Shown here one piece after another: positions 14,101 to 27,700 of a stretch of 64,000 bases of DNA. The notes under the pieces were generated by a model. It worked only from the letters and a program-made list of their open reading frames with translations, was not told where the DNA came from and did not search any database. The DNA comes from Lactarius indigo (taxonomy: Eukaryota; Basidiomycota; Agaricomycetes; Russulales; Russulaceae). The translations under genes were made by a program, and so were the position numbers. The stretch covers positions 806,001 through 870,000 of the forward strand of contig JAFKAC010000014.1 in the NCBI GenBank assembly GCA_025766275.1, in the 5' to 3' direction. Within the stretch, counting starts at the first letter, position 1; each line of letters opens with the position of its first letter.

Positions 14101-14535
14101 TGTCGCCGCTCTCAGAGAGGGGAGGGGGAACATTGAAGACTCGGAATGGGCTCGGCGATGTCGTCCCATTGCGGACTCGGATGACAGTAAAACCATCGGC
14201 ACGCGTCCCCTGCATTCTTCCGTGGTTTTATGAGCTTGGCCGGAGACGAGGGAGGATAATCCTTTCTATGGACATCTTGCATTGGCGTGTCTCTGGAAGG
14301 CAGACTTTTGCTTGACACTTGGGCGACGTGTGACTTTTCTCCGCCGTTTCTCTCTCTCTCTCTCTGAAAGCGGAAATTTCGATTCTTCAAAAGTCGCTTC
14401 TCCGTCTCCGATAACTGACACCCCGCGAGTGCGAGTCGGAGGTAACGTTACTTGCCACTTGTATACACTGTGTCGTCCTCCCCTCCTCCCGCGGCTTGTG
14501 ATTGTGGGCTGACTACCAGGAGATCCGACACACCT
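11190..14535. other. Gene-poor stretch
   Basis: T-rich tracts follow the P450 gene (11300-11460). The rest has short open frames without recognisable domains or consistent splicing. A T-run lies at 13206-13220. A sequence near 13308-13318 matches a Pol III B box on the minus strand, but no tRNA folds around it. Confidence 0.5.
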
Positions 14536-14570
14536 CATCAGGGAAAACCTCCCAAGCTAGCGAGCGATAA
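14536..14570 (+). repeat. Left terminal inverted repeat of Plavaka-1
   Basis: Pairs with 20660-20694 in reverse complement over 35 bp with two mismatches (positions 19-20). The same 15-18 bp outer core is found at both ends of Plavaka-2. Confidence 0.9.
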
Positions 14571-14693
14571 ATTATCAATAATTGGAGTAAGAGAGATAAT
14601 GAACTACTAATTGATGCTAAGGAACAAAAAATTACTAGCGCTGGCGTAGTCGATAATTTATCACTAGTTTATCACTAGTTTATCACGGATTAT

Positions 14694-17600
14694 CTACAAA
14701 CATAAGAGAAAGACATCTCGGTTACTAAAGGGGTTTATGTAGAAGTTACGGCATAGTTCGAGTACCGAAAATGTGTTCCATTCCAAAGTCTCCGGTCCAA
14801 AGCGAGGTAATAAATGTACACTAGAAAAGAGATGATCAACGGGGATGACGCTGGCAAGGTGCCGGCCATTTTGAGTTAACCTAGATACCTTGTAAAGGTC
14901 ATTACTGTCGGGCACAGTGGGGATCGGGGAAAACCATTCCACATAGGCAAGGTGCGTCGGTAGGGCGATGTCCGAAGATAGGAAGACTTGTTGAATCACC
15001 TTGCTTGGTAGTTGAAATACGACACGGACCTGAGCTATTCGGGGACCTGAGTAGCAGTTAGACAGCTATAACACCAATATTACACGAACTTACCTTTGTT
15101 TCGAAGCGCACCAACTTGGGCGTTACTGTGGACAATAACCGTGTCAAATCGTGATGGTATCACACGACCGCGTGCGTCCCTTTGCTCCGGCCGGGCATGT
15201 ACAACGTCGACAATTTCCGAGCCATGTGATGAGATGAATTTGATCTTGTGGTAAACAGGGACAGAGCGGAAGGGCAACAAAGTGTCTTCAGCTAGAGCCC
15301 TCAATGCTGTTGCGGAGGCTCGAGGGTGGTTGATCCGAGCAATAAAGTCGGCGAGTGCATCCTGGAAGTCTAACGCTCGGTATTTGTCAGCAAGGGTGTC
15401 GAAGGAAACCGCCTTCTGAGAAGGGTGTCGAGTCATTTGGATGGTACGCAGAACAGGTTTTGGGGGTCCAATTGGCATCAACTCTTGGACGGTTTCTTGT
15501 TGGGCTTGCTGCCGCCATGTGACAAATGTTCCATGCTGTTGGATTTTCTCGCGGCGCTCCAGCCAAGCGGTCATCTGTGGGTACTCATCTTTATGATTAG
15601 TCGCACGGTAGGCGTCCTTCGTGAAGTCAATATGGAGCCGCTCAGTTTGCTCCGTGTTGTAATTGTCTGTGGTGCCAAATAGGGTGATTGACGATTTGTA
15701 ATGCATCATGCTGTGGAACTTGGGGATATGGAAGTGTTCGCGAACACCGAGATCGACAAATACCTCTTTATTGTCGTGAAATCGAGATAGGGACTGCTCA
15801 AGGCGCAGCAATGTGTCAGTTGTGTGTGATGGAAGCTGCGCAAGGTATAAGAAATCAAGTAGCGCGCATACAGTCTTGATAATCCGCGAAGGGGCTTCTC
15901 CAGAAGGAAGCGGGAGATCGAGAACGAGTCCAAGGAGGATCTTGCACATCTGTTTATGTTCGAGACCTGAGACCTGAGAAAGCGTTGAGATACCCCGGAC
16001 AAAAGTTGTGATATGGTGATTTGGCGGTAAGGACCTACAGCGCGCATTGATTTTTACTGGCCCGAAGGTACTGGTGAGCCATGCAATCAAATGCTTCATG
16101 GTGCCCTGAAGCATCTGATGCAGAATATCGGGTGTGATCGAGATGAAGACGTCGGTGAGGGGAAGTGCCTCCCAGAAAGGATGGAAGATAGGCTTGAGGC
16201 CTGCTTCGCGACACGCGGCATGGAATGGAAGTACATCCCCATCCGCTAAACGAAACGTTTCCAATGCTTCATCATAATTGCGGGGAGGGAAGCTGGAATA
16301 GTCACCGATATTGTTGCGATGCACAGTACACTTCGGGCACCGGCCGGAGTATGTGCACGTCACCAGGACCTGCTCGGGATAATCACCAACAAACACAGAA
16401 AAAATGGGATGGCACCGGCGCCAGATGCCATCCCCGCTCATCATTGCAATACCTGTTTCACCATGGGACGCAATTGGAGCCAGGATCTTTCGCATACACA
16501 GGTGGAAGACATTGCCGAGAGCACGCCGTCGAGCGGCCTTATTGTTGATCCCTTCAAGCCGGGCAGTTGGAAGGTACCCAATTAGTATTTGAGCGCGGCG
16601 TGACGGCTTGCGACGGATATCTTTTGGAATATTTCCAATAGTTAGATAAACAGGATACGCCGTCTTGCCACGGAAAAGTGTGAGCTGAGTCTTGTCCGAA
16701 GAAATTATGACTGGGACGACAGTAGCGCCCGGTCGATGTGCCTCGAGGGACGTCTATTACAACTTGTGAGTACTCGAACCTGTCCAAAAAAAACAATGAC
16801 GCACCTGCACTGCCCACCACCAATCACCGGTGTGCATCTCACTGTACACACGGCACGCCCGCCCGTCGTCAACATAGTGGCGCTCTGGCGCAAATGTCAG
16901 GTCATGCGCAAATTCGGGGTTGCCATATAGGGATCGAATACATTGCAGTGCGTCGCGGAAATAAAATTCATAGGCGTCACCAGCGATGGTTAGGTCCTGG
17001 CACTGGAATGGAGGGCACCCCGGCAACTCCTTGTCGATAATGTCATTTAGCTCTTTAGGTGTGCGATAGGACAGCCCAAGTTTGTCGGTGACCTTCCAAT
17101 TGGCGTTAGCAACACGATAAACAAAAGCAATGGTGTACGTACCTCGGGGATTGCAAGTAAATCAGCGACAGCTGACGATGACGGCCCCTGTAACTTAGCC
17201 CAACGCGCAATCTCCCAGTCACACTGAGTGCGAAAGGGGGCCCAAATAGAGGACCCGAAAAGGTCTTGACTGGACTGATATACGTTAGAACCCTGTTGTG
17301 CACTGGGTATTGGTGCACCTGGACTGCCGGATGGGAAGGTGTCGACAATCAATTTTGGTAGGCCACCTGAGTTGCCGTGCTCAGAGTGTACAGATGGTGG
17401 CAGCTCCGGGTCTGGAGACGGCGACCTGACTGGTTGAGACTGACTCGATGATGTGGGAGCACCTTGATCAGGCGCAGTGGTGGCACGAAAGTTGAAGTCT
17501 TGAGCTAGAGATTCGAGAACGTCGGCATCAATAGCATCATCTGGATCAGGGGCGTCTTCACAGTTAGCGGCCCCAGTGTCAGCACCATCGCCGGCATCTG

Positions 17601-17891
17601 AAAACAACACATTAGAAAGTCACCTGCACACGACAAGAAGATATTACCTGTATCGACTATAGGTGTTGTGCTAAGTCCGGAACTTGGGACGTCGCCAATG
17701 CCTCCGTCGTGGTCCCATGATGTGGGAATTAAGTTTGCTGCTAATGTTGACACTGTGCGTGTTTGAAATGCGCACGGCGATTGCATAGCCGCTTGTGAGG
17801 CGCGACAGCTCAGATGCGGGGATCTGTTGACATGTTGAGAAAGGCCGCGAGGGGTAAAGACCCGATTGCAGCCACGACAACGGACTTGTAC
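14694..17891 (-). CDS. Plavaka transposase (copy 1), probable start-codon loss
   Basis: Transposase of the Plavaka family. Exons by phase (minus): up to 17891-17648, 17597-17143, 17092-16805, 16753-15094, 15046-14694; the joined frame stays open to the stop. The N-terminus holds a C2H2-like finger (CRGCNRVFTPRGLSQH) and an acidic/proline-rich linker. The core includes CDWEIARWAK, EMHTGDWWW, DIRRKPS, a CPKC pair, ITPDILHQMLQG and FGTTDNYNTEQTERLHIDFT, which I recognise as Plavaka hallmarks. It aligns along its full length with the copy-2 transposase. At the position of the copy-2 ATG this copy has CAA, with an in-frame TGA two codons upstream; the first downstream ATG is at 17786, after the finger. 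It may therefore lack the finger or be inactive. Head-to-head with the gene at 18072. Confidence 0.85.
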
Positions 17892-18071
17892 TCAGCTCAT
17901 GATAGTGGTGGTGAGGCAGGAAGGAGGGCGCGACACTCCAACGCGATGAGCGGGGCCCTATTAACACTTTTTAGTTAGTCCGATTGACAATTGATATAAA
18001 GAGAACTTACTTTCGCCAGGTTCCCCATTCCATCTCCTCGTTCTCGTTGCCTTCAGCTTTGAGCACCATAC

Positions 18072-20198
18072 ATGGCCCCACGAACCCGCCGTTCTCAGAG
18101 GGGTGGGTTGAGTGGTCGCGTGAATCCAGCGCGGAACGAAAATGTTGCTCCATTGCAAACACTGAGTACTGTTACGGTTCCATTTCAAGCAGGTGAGAAA
18201 CGTACCTCTAGCTCCATTGACACCACTACTTCCACGCCCCCGGAAATGCAGGCGAGCGGGTCTAAGAGAGCCCGAATTGTTGGTAAGTATATCGCAGAGA
18301 GATGGTGTGGTAGATCTGACCTTGGTGTATAAGCAGGCCCTTCCCAGGGTCGTCCAATGCCACTCAGGATGGCCCATGAAAACGAGATGGTGAATCAACA
18401 AGAGTCAGATAGTAGCGCGATAAAGGGTAAACAAGTTCAACTCCAACGCGGTGAGGGAAAGGATTACTAATCTGTTTGTTCCTCTAACATACAAAAAAAT
18501 TTCAGCTCCGACTTTTTACACCGGTCACTCTGATACCACCATCACCCGCACGCTGTCCTCTGATAACTTTCCCATCCCCGAAGTTGATGGTCATGATGGC
18601 TTGACAGATTCCGAGGAAGAGGATGAAGAGCAGCTGGTTGAACTCGCTCTCAAACACCCGGCTAGATTCGCTGACGCTATGGCCACCGAGGTAAGTTTGC
18701 AACGTCCATAAGCCCATTTAAGCTAATATCTACTTCACAGCGGGCCACCTGGAGTGGTACAGGTGGTATAGACGTGTCTCGCCCAATGGGTCTGAGACTT
18801 AGCCAGAGTACTGCCAGTCCTGGTGTTTCTGGTCGTGCTACCCCAGTGCCGACTACACCGACGCCGATACCTAGCCCAAGAACGCGTCTGGCTGAGCCGA
18901 GACTTAGGCAGACCACCAGTCCCGGTACTCAGGGTAGTGCTACTCCTGTGCCCACTACGCCGATCACAATGCCTAGCCCAGGAATGCACCTGGCTGAACT
19001 GTCAGGTGATTTTTCTTTTTCTTGTGCGTCTTTTCCGATGGCTGATCATTACACGTAGTTGAGACTCCATCGCCAACTGTAGCACTTGCGAGGAGGCGTG
19101 CGACGCCCGAGTCACCTAAAGTCACACGTGCTGATACAGATTTAGTTTTTACTGATGGCTCCACTAAACTCTTGCTGAGACACCAGCAACCGGTAATCCG
19201 TACAATCGTTCAGAAAGCGATCGAGAATCTTCACGCAACCCTCGTATTTCAAGATGCCTTCCCAGATGGATCTGTCGCGTTCGCCTTCTCCAGAGATGCT
19301 CTCAGTGCCGCCGCTGTGAGTCACCAACTCGGCGGAGCAATTGTTCAACGCCGACTTGAAGCTGACGACGAATATGTCGCCAAGCTTGTTTCTCTCGTAC
19401 GTCTTATGTTTTTTTACGATTACTTCACTAATGGCAACTGTCAGCCACGTGCCCGGATCTCCCTTATTCGAGCCGAAGTCAAGGAACGGTGTAACGCAAT
19501 TGTTTTGGGGGGATTCTTCTCCATGGGTTCGGCAAATGTTATAGCTGAAGTTGTTGAGAGGCAGCTATCCTCGTACACCTATACTTTCCCTTGCGTAAGT
19601 GCGAAACATGCTGATGGTACATGTTAACCTAATGACATCATCAGGGCCTCATGGTCAATTCATTGGTGAGGCGCTCACGGCCTTATCGAAATGATCGAAT
19701 CATCGCCACTGTTCGGGATGTGTATTTTACTGGCGGGGCAACATCATTTGCGTCTCAATTCGAACATCTTTTCCCAACTTATCAAGGTGCCAATGGGCAG
19801 GTAAATCGGGAGGTTCCTATTCCCATGGTCGCCCTGGTTGCAACTGCGGTATGTCATATGTTTCTGTTTGCCCTGTACTGCACTAACTTAATCTTTCAGC
19901 TGTATGCCACTCTGTATGAGTGGCGTACAGGTGAGCACCAGGTCTCAGAGTTTTCTCAGAACGCGTACATGGATGTCTATCAAGGCCACGTGAATACCTT
20001 CAAGCACATCCAGGAGAACTGAGAAGGTGCGTTTCACATCATGATGAGTGATATATACACTCGAGCAAGGTGAGTCTTCCACGGTTAGCACCATTTGTCA
20101 TAACTGACCAGTACTCTTGTAGCTGGCCCATCGGAAATATTGGGGTGCCGCCATCGTTTGCAATTGCTGATATCGATCTCGACGAGCTTGAAGAATGA
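18072..20198 (+). pseudogene. DUF6532-like accessory gene of Plavaka-1, one premature stop
   Basis: Start ATG at 18072 (MAPRTRRSQR, compare MAPHTRKSKR in copy 2). Exons: 18072-18282, 18337-18426, 18506-18690, 18741-19005, 19059-19396, 19445-19594, 19645-19848, 19900-20069, 20123-20198. A basic, proline/threonine-rich N-terminal half is followed by a globular part (IRTIVQKAIENL, FPDGS, EVKERCNAIVLG, REVPIPMVALV, LYEWRTGEHQ) that I match to fungal DUF6532. An in-frame TGA at 20020-20022 falls where copy 2 has Arg, so the product would stop at 521 residues instead of 562; frame and splicing then continue normally to an acidic tail. Role unknown; its pairing with the transposase suggests a transposition accessory or DNA-binding protein. 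Confidence 0.75.
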
Positions 20199-20659
20199 AA
20201 GTCCCCCTTGTAGGTTTCAACACCTTATCATTGAAAGCACACCCACTGTGAGTTTTGCACGTCATCATAACTGACATCGCTGATAAGATAAACAGTCAAC
20301 AGTGGGTATCATATTTGATCTCGATTGCTCCTCGTTCGGTTTGGTATCATCTACTCGGATCTGATCTCCTGCAAGATCTCCTGTTTAGTTTTGTTGTTAC
20401 ATTGTCACACTCGCTACCATTGTTTTGGTTCCGGCCTCCATTCGTTACAATAGGCCAAATAAAGTTAGTTTCTAAAATGTGATAAATGTGTGCTACGGCG
20501 TGATAATCCGATGCTAAGCGGTGATAATTTTGCACCAAATTATCACCGGCCTATTAGCGAATATCAAACAATTATTGATAAATTAGTACTATTTTAGTTG
20601 TGGCAAAGAAATAAGTGATAATCTAATAATTCCGATAATTTAGCGATAATTTAGCGGAA

Positions 20660-20694
20660 TTATCGCTCGCTAGCCCGGGAGGTTTTCCCTGATG
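20660..20694 (-). repeat. Right terminal inverted repeat of Plavaka-1
   Basis: Reverse complement of the left end. Inside it lie repeated GATAATTTAGC units (20635-20660), a likely subterminal transposase-binding array. Confidence 0.9.
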
Positions 20695-21587
20695 CTAATT
20701 TTAAAAAAAAATCGAAAGATCACCACGCACGCCGCAGGCTATTGAATTGACTTTCTGCTCTCCTCGGACCACAGCAGCGAGGTGCGCGCCTGCCCGAGCC
20801 CAAGTTATACAATAGACATTTATGGGATCATGTCGGCGCTCTCCATGGCTCATCTTCGACCAACGCGGGCCGTACCCGGTCCTCCTGGCGTCATGAACTC
20901 GCTGTTGGACTACCACGTGTTATTTGTCCGAATCGATCCACGGCGTTGAGCTCGCGTCCGAGGAAGCGCAGCGAGTTAGGGCCCACAATAGTTATTTCCA
21001 TGAGTGCGCTAGCGCGTTGGCGATGAAGCAGTCTGTACTTAGCCCCAGTTTACTGCACATACCGAGGACACTTCGTTCGCGGCAGCGCGGGACCTACTTC
21101 GCTTACGAGTGCGCAAAGCCATCAGTCGGGTGTCTCCGGACTTCCTGACCCACCGATTGCCATTTCCCAACTCGCTTGGGGTCCCAGAATTGTCTGTCGC
21201 CCTCGCTGGACGATGATCTTCTAGTCGGAGGACCTAGCACTTTGTGGATTTTCGTTCCCGGAAAGTTTCTGAGTGACGAAGGGTGCTACACGCTCTGAAA
21301 GAGCTGAAAATCGATACGAATATGGCTCGTGCTTATTTGGCCCTCTTATTCCTTGCGCGTGCTCTACATCTTTTGGTATCTCTCTAGACACCCCCTCAAG
21401 ATGGCTTCGCCTGCTATGGAGTTGACTTTTACGGTGTTAACGATCGACCCGCAACACTATTTCTAAAAGCTCTAAACCCGCAGCGGACTTTCTTGATTGA
21501 GATGTCGTGGTGGGGTAGTATAATAATCGTACATCGCTTTCTCCTCCACCCTCACCCAACTTGCTGTTACACTATTTCCAAGACGTA
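20695..21587. other. Intergenic, upstream of NmrA-like gene A
   Basis: No recognisable coding segment. It presumably carries the promoter of the gene starting at 21588; I see no clear TATA box. Confidence 0.5.
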
Positions 21588-24262
21588 ATGAGCGCTGTTT
21601 CTGTTTTCTTTCTCGGCGCCACTGGCTACCTCGGCGGCAAGCTCCTCTAGCTACCGACTTGATTTTTGATCCCGAACGTGACCGATTTGTGATTAGGGGC
21701 CGTCCTCGTTAACCTCGTCAAGAACTTCTCAAACCTCAAAATTACCGCGCTCGTGCGTAGCAATGCGCACTTGGATGCGGTTCGAGGCGAGGGCGTAGAG
21801 GTCGTCCAGGGCACGTTCAGCGATACCGATCTCATCACCTCGCACGCCCGCGCGGCGGACATCACCGTCAATATTGCAGACGCCGACGATGTAGGGCTGA
21901 CCACGGCCATTTTGGCAGGCCAGAAGGCTCGCGTTGTCCAAGACAAGAAAGACCGTGCCGTTTTGTTGCACACGAGCGGGGTGGCCGTGTTCGCGGATAC
22001 CACTAGGGACGGAAGACACGATCCCAACATCAAGGTTTCAAATGTGCGTCGTTTGTCGTGCTCTAAATGCTTCGAGTGGCGCGGAGTTCTTATCTTTCCG
22101 CTCATGCAGGACGGCAATGAAGAAGACATCCGCGCTATCAATTCCGATATGTTGCATGGCCAAGTTGACGCGTTGTACGGTCCTTCCGACATGCGGCTTC
22201 AGCTTATGCATTGATGTACCCCCTCTCAGGGTTCTGCGCGCATCGACTGATGGTTACACCGAGTCGTACATCATGTGCCCCGGAGCAATTGTCGGGCCAG
22301 CCACGGGACCGATCACCACTTCGTCGCTGTTCTTCAGGTTCATCACAGGCCTCGCGCTCAAGCAAAAGAAGTCCGTCTATGTCGGGGAGGGCTCTAACGT
22401 CTTCTATGGGGTCCGTATACACGTCTTGAATGTGTTTCGTCTTGCTCATTGCCGCATCCCATGCCGTTCTCCTACAGGTGTGCCTGGATGATCTCGTCGA
22501 CCTCTACAAGCTTGTCTTTGAGCGCATCCTGAGTCGTGAGGATGCCAGTGCGAGTCCCTACGCGCAGTGTTGTCACGACCTTGGTCGGACCTGGTCGGCC
22601 GGTAAAGGGTCGTAGACTGACCATTTTTACGGCACGGTCGGACCAAGGCCGCTAAGGTCAGACCACAGGGGCTCATGTCACCTAATCTAGAGGCCCATTT
22701 GCACGCAAACCCTCACATTTGTACAGTACTTTAGATATTAGGATGATGATATATAGTAAATGGTGGGTTCTATGTAGCTGTAGTAAAAACGAGAGTGAAA
22801 AAATTGTGACTTACAACAAAATTATGACGCCAGCGCTGGCCTAGTCATCTGGCAACTCGGGCTCAGAGTCCCTGGGACAATGTCATGCTGCAACGCTCTC
22901 TCCTGCTGAGACTCCATAGGCAGCCAGCTCCTCATCCAGTGCTTGAATACCTCCTTTCCAGTAGAAGTTCAAGCCCTCTGTTCCGGGGCTGAAAGGGTCT
23001 GCAGGGTAAATAAAAAGACTGTGAAGGGGAACTTGAATACGCTGGATGTGACGGGAAGCCTGAGTTGCAGCTCTGTGACTCGGAGGTGGGTGTGACAACT
23101 CGGATGACATTGAAGGCATGGCTTGACCGGTTTGACCAGCTGCGGGCACACACGTTGGCCCAGGCCACATTTGTTGGAGAGGGGCATTGTCATTGCTCTC
23201 GTTGGCATCAGTATTGCAGTCTGAGTCGTCTTGTATTGTGCTTGCAATCAATCTGTCTGCCATGCCCTGGAAATCTGTTGGGTCAAAATCGTTGTCATCG
23301 TCGTGCATGGGATCTGTAGTGGGTTGGTGGTCAAAAGGAGGCTCCTCTGAGTCTTCCTCGGTCTCATTTTCCGGGTGCTTCCGTTTGCGACTCTGAGACA
23401 GCCCATCTTCTCTCTGGCTTCGATGGAGGTCCATTTTGACTGTAATAGTTTTATGACACGTATTAAGGGCCATCCGATTTCGTAGTTTTGAGTGTGTAAT
23501 TCCCATTTGGCTGAAAGTGCGCTCACAACCCGCGGAATTGGGGACAATCGAGAGGATGTGCTGGGCGAACTTAACAAGGAGGTTACGACCTTGATTTTTC
23601 CCATTATCAAGTGTGTTCCACAATCGAACAAGGTTGATATCTCGGTTCTATCAAAGTATCAAGAATTAGCCAATACTCAAAGGGAAAGAGTCTCAGATGC
23701 GCACCTCTCGGTCATACAGTACCTTCAACTCATCCAAGCCCATTCTCTCCCTCGAAAACTCCCTTTCCTCATTCAAATAGTCAAAAAACGCGCCATAGAA
23801 GTCGACATCTACATCTTGAGAGAAGACACGCTGACAGAGGTGTTTGGCCATAGAAAACAGGCCAGCCGGGGTGAGGGAGGGGTCATCACGGTTGAAGTAT
23901 TTGTCCCGAAGATACGGATTTAGAACAACTGCACAGATGAAAATGTCTTGATCTGCTTTTGCCCAGCGTCTTTCAAGGTCCGAGCAAACACCATCTCGAA
24001 CTCGTTGGTCGATGTCAGTGGCATTGTTGAATATACGATAAAGCTGCCCAAGAGTGAGGGTCACACAGTCACATGTGGTGCCATTTCGTTGAAGGATTTT
24101 GGTGGCAACACAGAATGGCTGGAGATGTGTCTTGATACTATGTGTGTTCCGAGTCAGCAAGCAGAATCTGAAGAACAACAAATAGTACTCACACTGCAAT
24201 GTTCCTCCAAAATTCCTCTGAGCCTACTGTCCGAATGATGTCCCTCGCCTTCTCGGCCTCCC

Positions 24263-24728
24263 TGTAACGCCGTCACGACATTAGCTCGACTTGAGCTCGA
24301 TTTAAGGCGACTCCTATGACTTAGCTGATCACGCGCGGAGGCGTATGGCTCGAAGGCGGGTTCTAGATGTGCGCAGACACTAGGATCTTGATAAGGCTTC
24401 TTCCTACTTAGCGGAAGGCGCGTCTTTAGAGAAGAGAATGAAAGAAGCTCGAGTGACGATTGAAGAAGACCAAGATGGCGTATCTTGGTCTTCCGCAGCT
24501 ACCTTAAATACAAGAAGAGCAGGCTTTCAAGCGCTGCTATGAGTCACCGTAACGTAGCGTCCAACGTATCGCGTAAGTACCGCAATCCTAATACTACTAC
24601 TACCTGTATCAGGATCGAGTCATCCTTCAACACCTAACTCCTATCGTAAACCCCGAGTCCGTGACTAATATACCTTACAGCCGTAGCCACAACCGGTACA
24701 GTAAGGGTCCAACGCGAGAACCGTAACA
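24263..24728 (-). repeat. 3' LTR of Gypsy-1
   Basis: 466 bp, begins TGTAACGCCG and ends CGTAACA on plus. The purine run AAAAGGGGG on minus (24732-24740) just inside is the likely polypurine tract. Confidence 0.93.
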
Positions 24729-24758
24729 TCACCCCCTTTTCAGCGTGAGTCCCCAGAC

Positions 24759-27700
24759 TCACCGAAAGTCCCTTGCCGTCCATGTGGATTGCTCATCACT
24801 GATCCGCTCGAAAACGTTAGCCCTCTCCAAGCGGTAAATGCAGTCCCGCTTGTCGTCCCTCGCCAACAGTCGCATTGCCTGAAGCTGGCGAATGCGGGCT
24901 GCGAGCCGTTCTTCTTCATACGCGGCTGCTCGATAACGCGTCACCTCCGCAATCAGGGACTCGTCCCCTATGCGGTTCAGCGCGCGGTCCGTGATCTTGT
25001 CGGAAGCGAGGATGACTAGATCCTCGTGGGCGATGAAGGCGCGTCCCGCGGCCGATAGCATCGGGAATGTGTAGAGGGGTTTGCCGTAGAGATGGGGGGA
25101 GCCGGGGATAAGCCCCAGTACAAAAGGATTCGCACCTCCGACAATCTGAATGTGACTGGCGTTCCTCTCTACGCCGTCGGGTCCGGTGATGGGGAAATGA
25201 ATGTAATGGGGCTGTCGATTCGCCCTGAACCCTTCAGGCGCAAGGACCTGCGCAGGGTCGTCGTCGTGCGTAATGGGGGTGTGAAATGCGACGCCGGGCA
25301 GTCGCACACGTCCTCGAGACATGGCGGTTCCATCGGTATGGACGAGCCATGGGGTGATTCGGGGATCAGTAGGGTGGCTGTGCGTTCGAAGGAGGGGGTG
25401 TCTGACCGGGTAGTAATCTTCGTCGTCAGCGTGAGCTTCGTCGTTAGGAAGCGCTGCCTGCGCTGCCGCAACTCGCTCAACCTCCTCTGCGCTAAGCGCA
25501 GTTGTTCGTCGGCCCATTCCTTCGCCACTCTCCGCCAGTCCTCTGCTACTTCTAACTCCTGTTGGGTCTTCGAGGGGACGGTCGGCGGGGAGAATTCCCC
25601 TTGTGCCGATGAGGTCGTCACCTGGGGGGATAATGGCAACGGGTTCTCGATGGCCGTTGTCGTCTCTGAAGATGTGAGGGACGGCATGCTGCTGCTCGTC
25701 GTCGGGCTGGTGAGTCGGGTCGGGGAACCTCTGTAGGACATTAGCCCATTCTTGAGCGGTGATATGCCCCGTTCGTATGTTTGCAGGTGTGTACGGAGTG
25801 AGCTGGACCTGTTGAACCATGGTTTCTTCGTTGTCTTCGATGAGGTTGGTGGCGTCTTGTGCGACTTGGTCGAGGAGGATCGCCGTGGTGACATGTCTGA
25901 GAGGAGAGGTGGGCATAGACGTCTGAGTGGATCGAAGGTAAGAGGGATACTCTCCTGGATCGTCTATGGACTGGCTTTTAAGAGATCGCACACTCGTCCG
26001 GTTTTCTTGATACGCCTTGATCGCGTCTGGTGCAAACACGTCATCTTTGTCGACCCACTGGTTCTCCGAGTCCGGATAACCCTTCCATTTGATGAGGTAC
26101 TGGAGCTTTTTGCGGCAGCCGAAATGCCGCGAGTCTAGAATGGCCTCGACTTCATATTCCTCTTCTCCTTCCACAAGATCCGGCGGTGGTCGTGGAAAGT
26201 TCTCGCCATGAAAGGCCGTTCGTTTGTAGGGTGTGAGAAGATCGATGTGAAACACTGGATGGATGCTCCACTGCGTGGGAAGTTCGAGACGGTAATTGTA
26301 TGGGGACATCACCTGTACCACTTTAAATGGTCCGTGGCGTCGCGCCGCTAGTTTCGCTGTGGGTTGATTGGTCCGTAGGTGCCTTCCTTCCAGCCACACT
26401 TGATCCCCAACTTGATAGCGTGGAGTATCTTTGTGCCGGACCCAACTGTCTTGTGCCTTTTTGATAAGGTCTTGGGCAAGCCGGCGTGCCTCCTTTAATT
26501 GTGTCAGTCTGGTGATCACGTTTGGGATTGGAGATGGCTTATCCGTCCAATCAGCTGTCGGGTTATACCCCATCAGAAGCATGAATGGTGATTGTTTCGT
26601 GTGTTCATGGGGCCAATTGTTGTGAGCGAATTCTGCTATCGGGAGATACGCCGCCCAGTTATCTTGACGCTCGTTGGCCCAGAATCGTAGATATTGTTCA
26701 AGCCACTGATTGGTCCGCTCCGATTGCCCATCTGTGCGCGGATGATAAGCCGTGGAAATATTTTGTTGAATGCCCAATATGCGGCATATTTCCCGCGTGA
26801 ATTTGGAGGTAAACCGGGGATCTCGGTCGCTAATAATTTTGCGTGGTAATCCGAATCGTTTGAACACGTGATTGACGTACAGAATAGCGGTCCCTTCTGC
26901 TGTGATCTCCTCATTGCAGGGAATAAATATGGAGGCTTTGCTACAGTCATGATCAGTGATGGTTAAAATGCTGTCGTACGACTGTGAGATCGGTAATTTG
27001 GTGATAAAGTCAAGGGCAATGGTATGGAAGGGAAGGGCGTCCTTGGCGGCGGTGATTGGGTGTAGAGGCGCACGGGTTGGTTTTGTATTGACTTTAATTC
27101 GCTGGCAGTCAGCACATCCTGTGACGTACTCATACACATCCCGGCGGATGCTTGGCCACCAGTGGTGTCGCTCTACGATCCGTTGTGTTCTGCTTATTCC
27201 AGGGTGTCCGTGTACTGGCGGGTCATGGTGGTCTTGTATAATAGCCCGGTACGCCGTCACGGGCCCCGTAATTACCAGTCGTCCGTCCTTGTACCATTCT
27301 CCTTCGATCTTCTTGAGACGATGGGCATCGACCCAAGTTTTGATTATGGCAGGGTCTTGGCGTCGCCTCGGCGGTTGCATCATCGGGTGTATTTCCAATG
27401 TACGCGCAGCATTAGTAGCTCGTATGAACACCTCTGGAGGTAGAACGACCACACCTTGGTTATCTCCCTCTCCTTGGTCGTAGTCTGGCCATCGTGATAG
27501 CGCATCCACCCTTCCGTTGTTCTTTCCTTTGATGTGATGGATCTCGAAATCGTACTCCATTAATTCTAGTACCTCTCGCGCGACCCTTCGACTGATCTTC
27601 TGCGGAGTTTTCCAGTATTGGAGATTTAGGTGATCTGAGAATATTTTGATCTTGTGCGGAGACCCTGCAAGCAGAGGTCTCCAGTGGCGAAGGGCTTTGA

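Larger units (their letters stand above)
14536..20694. mobile_element. Plavaka-type DNA transposon, copy 1 (Plavaka-1)
   Basis: A 6159-bp element bounded by inverted repeats beginning CATCAGGGAAAACCTCCC at both ends (35 bp, two mismatches). AT-rich subterminal DNA is full of GATAA / TTATC repeats. It carries a transposase on minus and a DUF6532-like gene on plus, transcribed away from each other from the centre. A CT dinucleotide flanks both ends (14534-14535 and 20695-20696), a possible 2-bp target duplication. Plavaka-2 at 55742 has the same plan in the opposite orientation. One stop interrupts the accessory gene and the transposase start looks eroded, so this copy is probably not fully autonomous. 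Confidence 0.85.

Noticed and set aside
14534..14538. AT as the target duplication of the Plavaka elements
   Set aside because: All four element ends carry CAT/ATG, so AT is better explained as part of the terminus; the differing CT and AA flanks are the better candidates.
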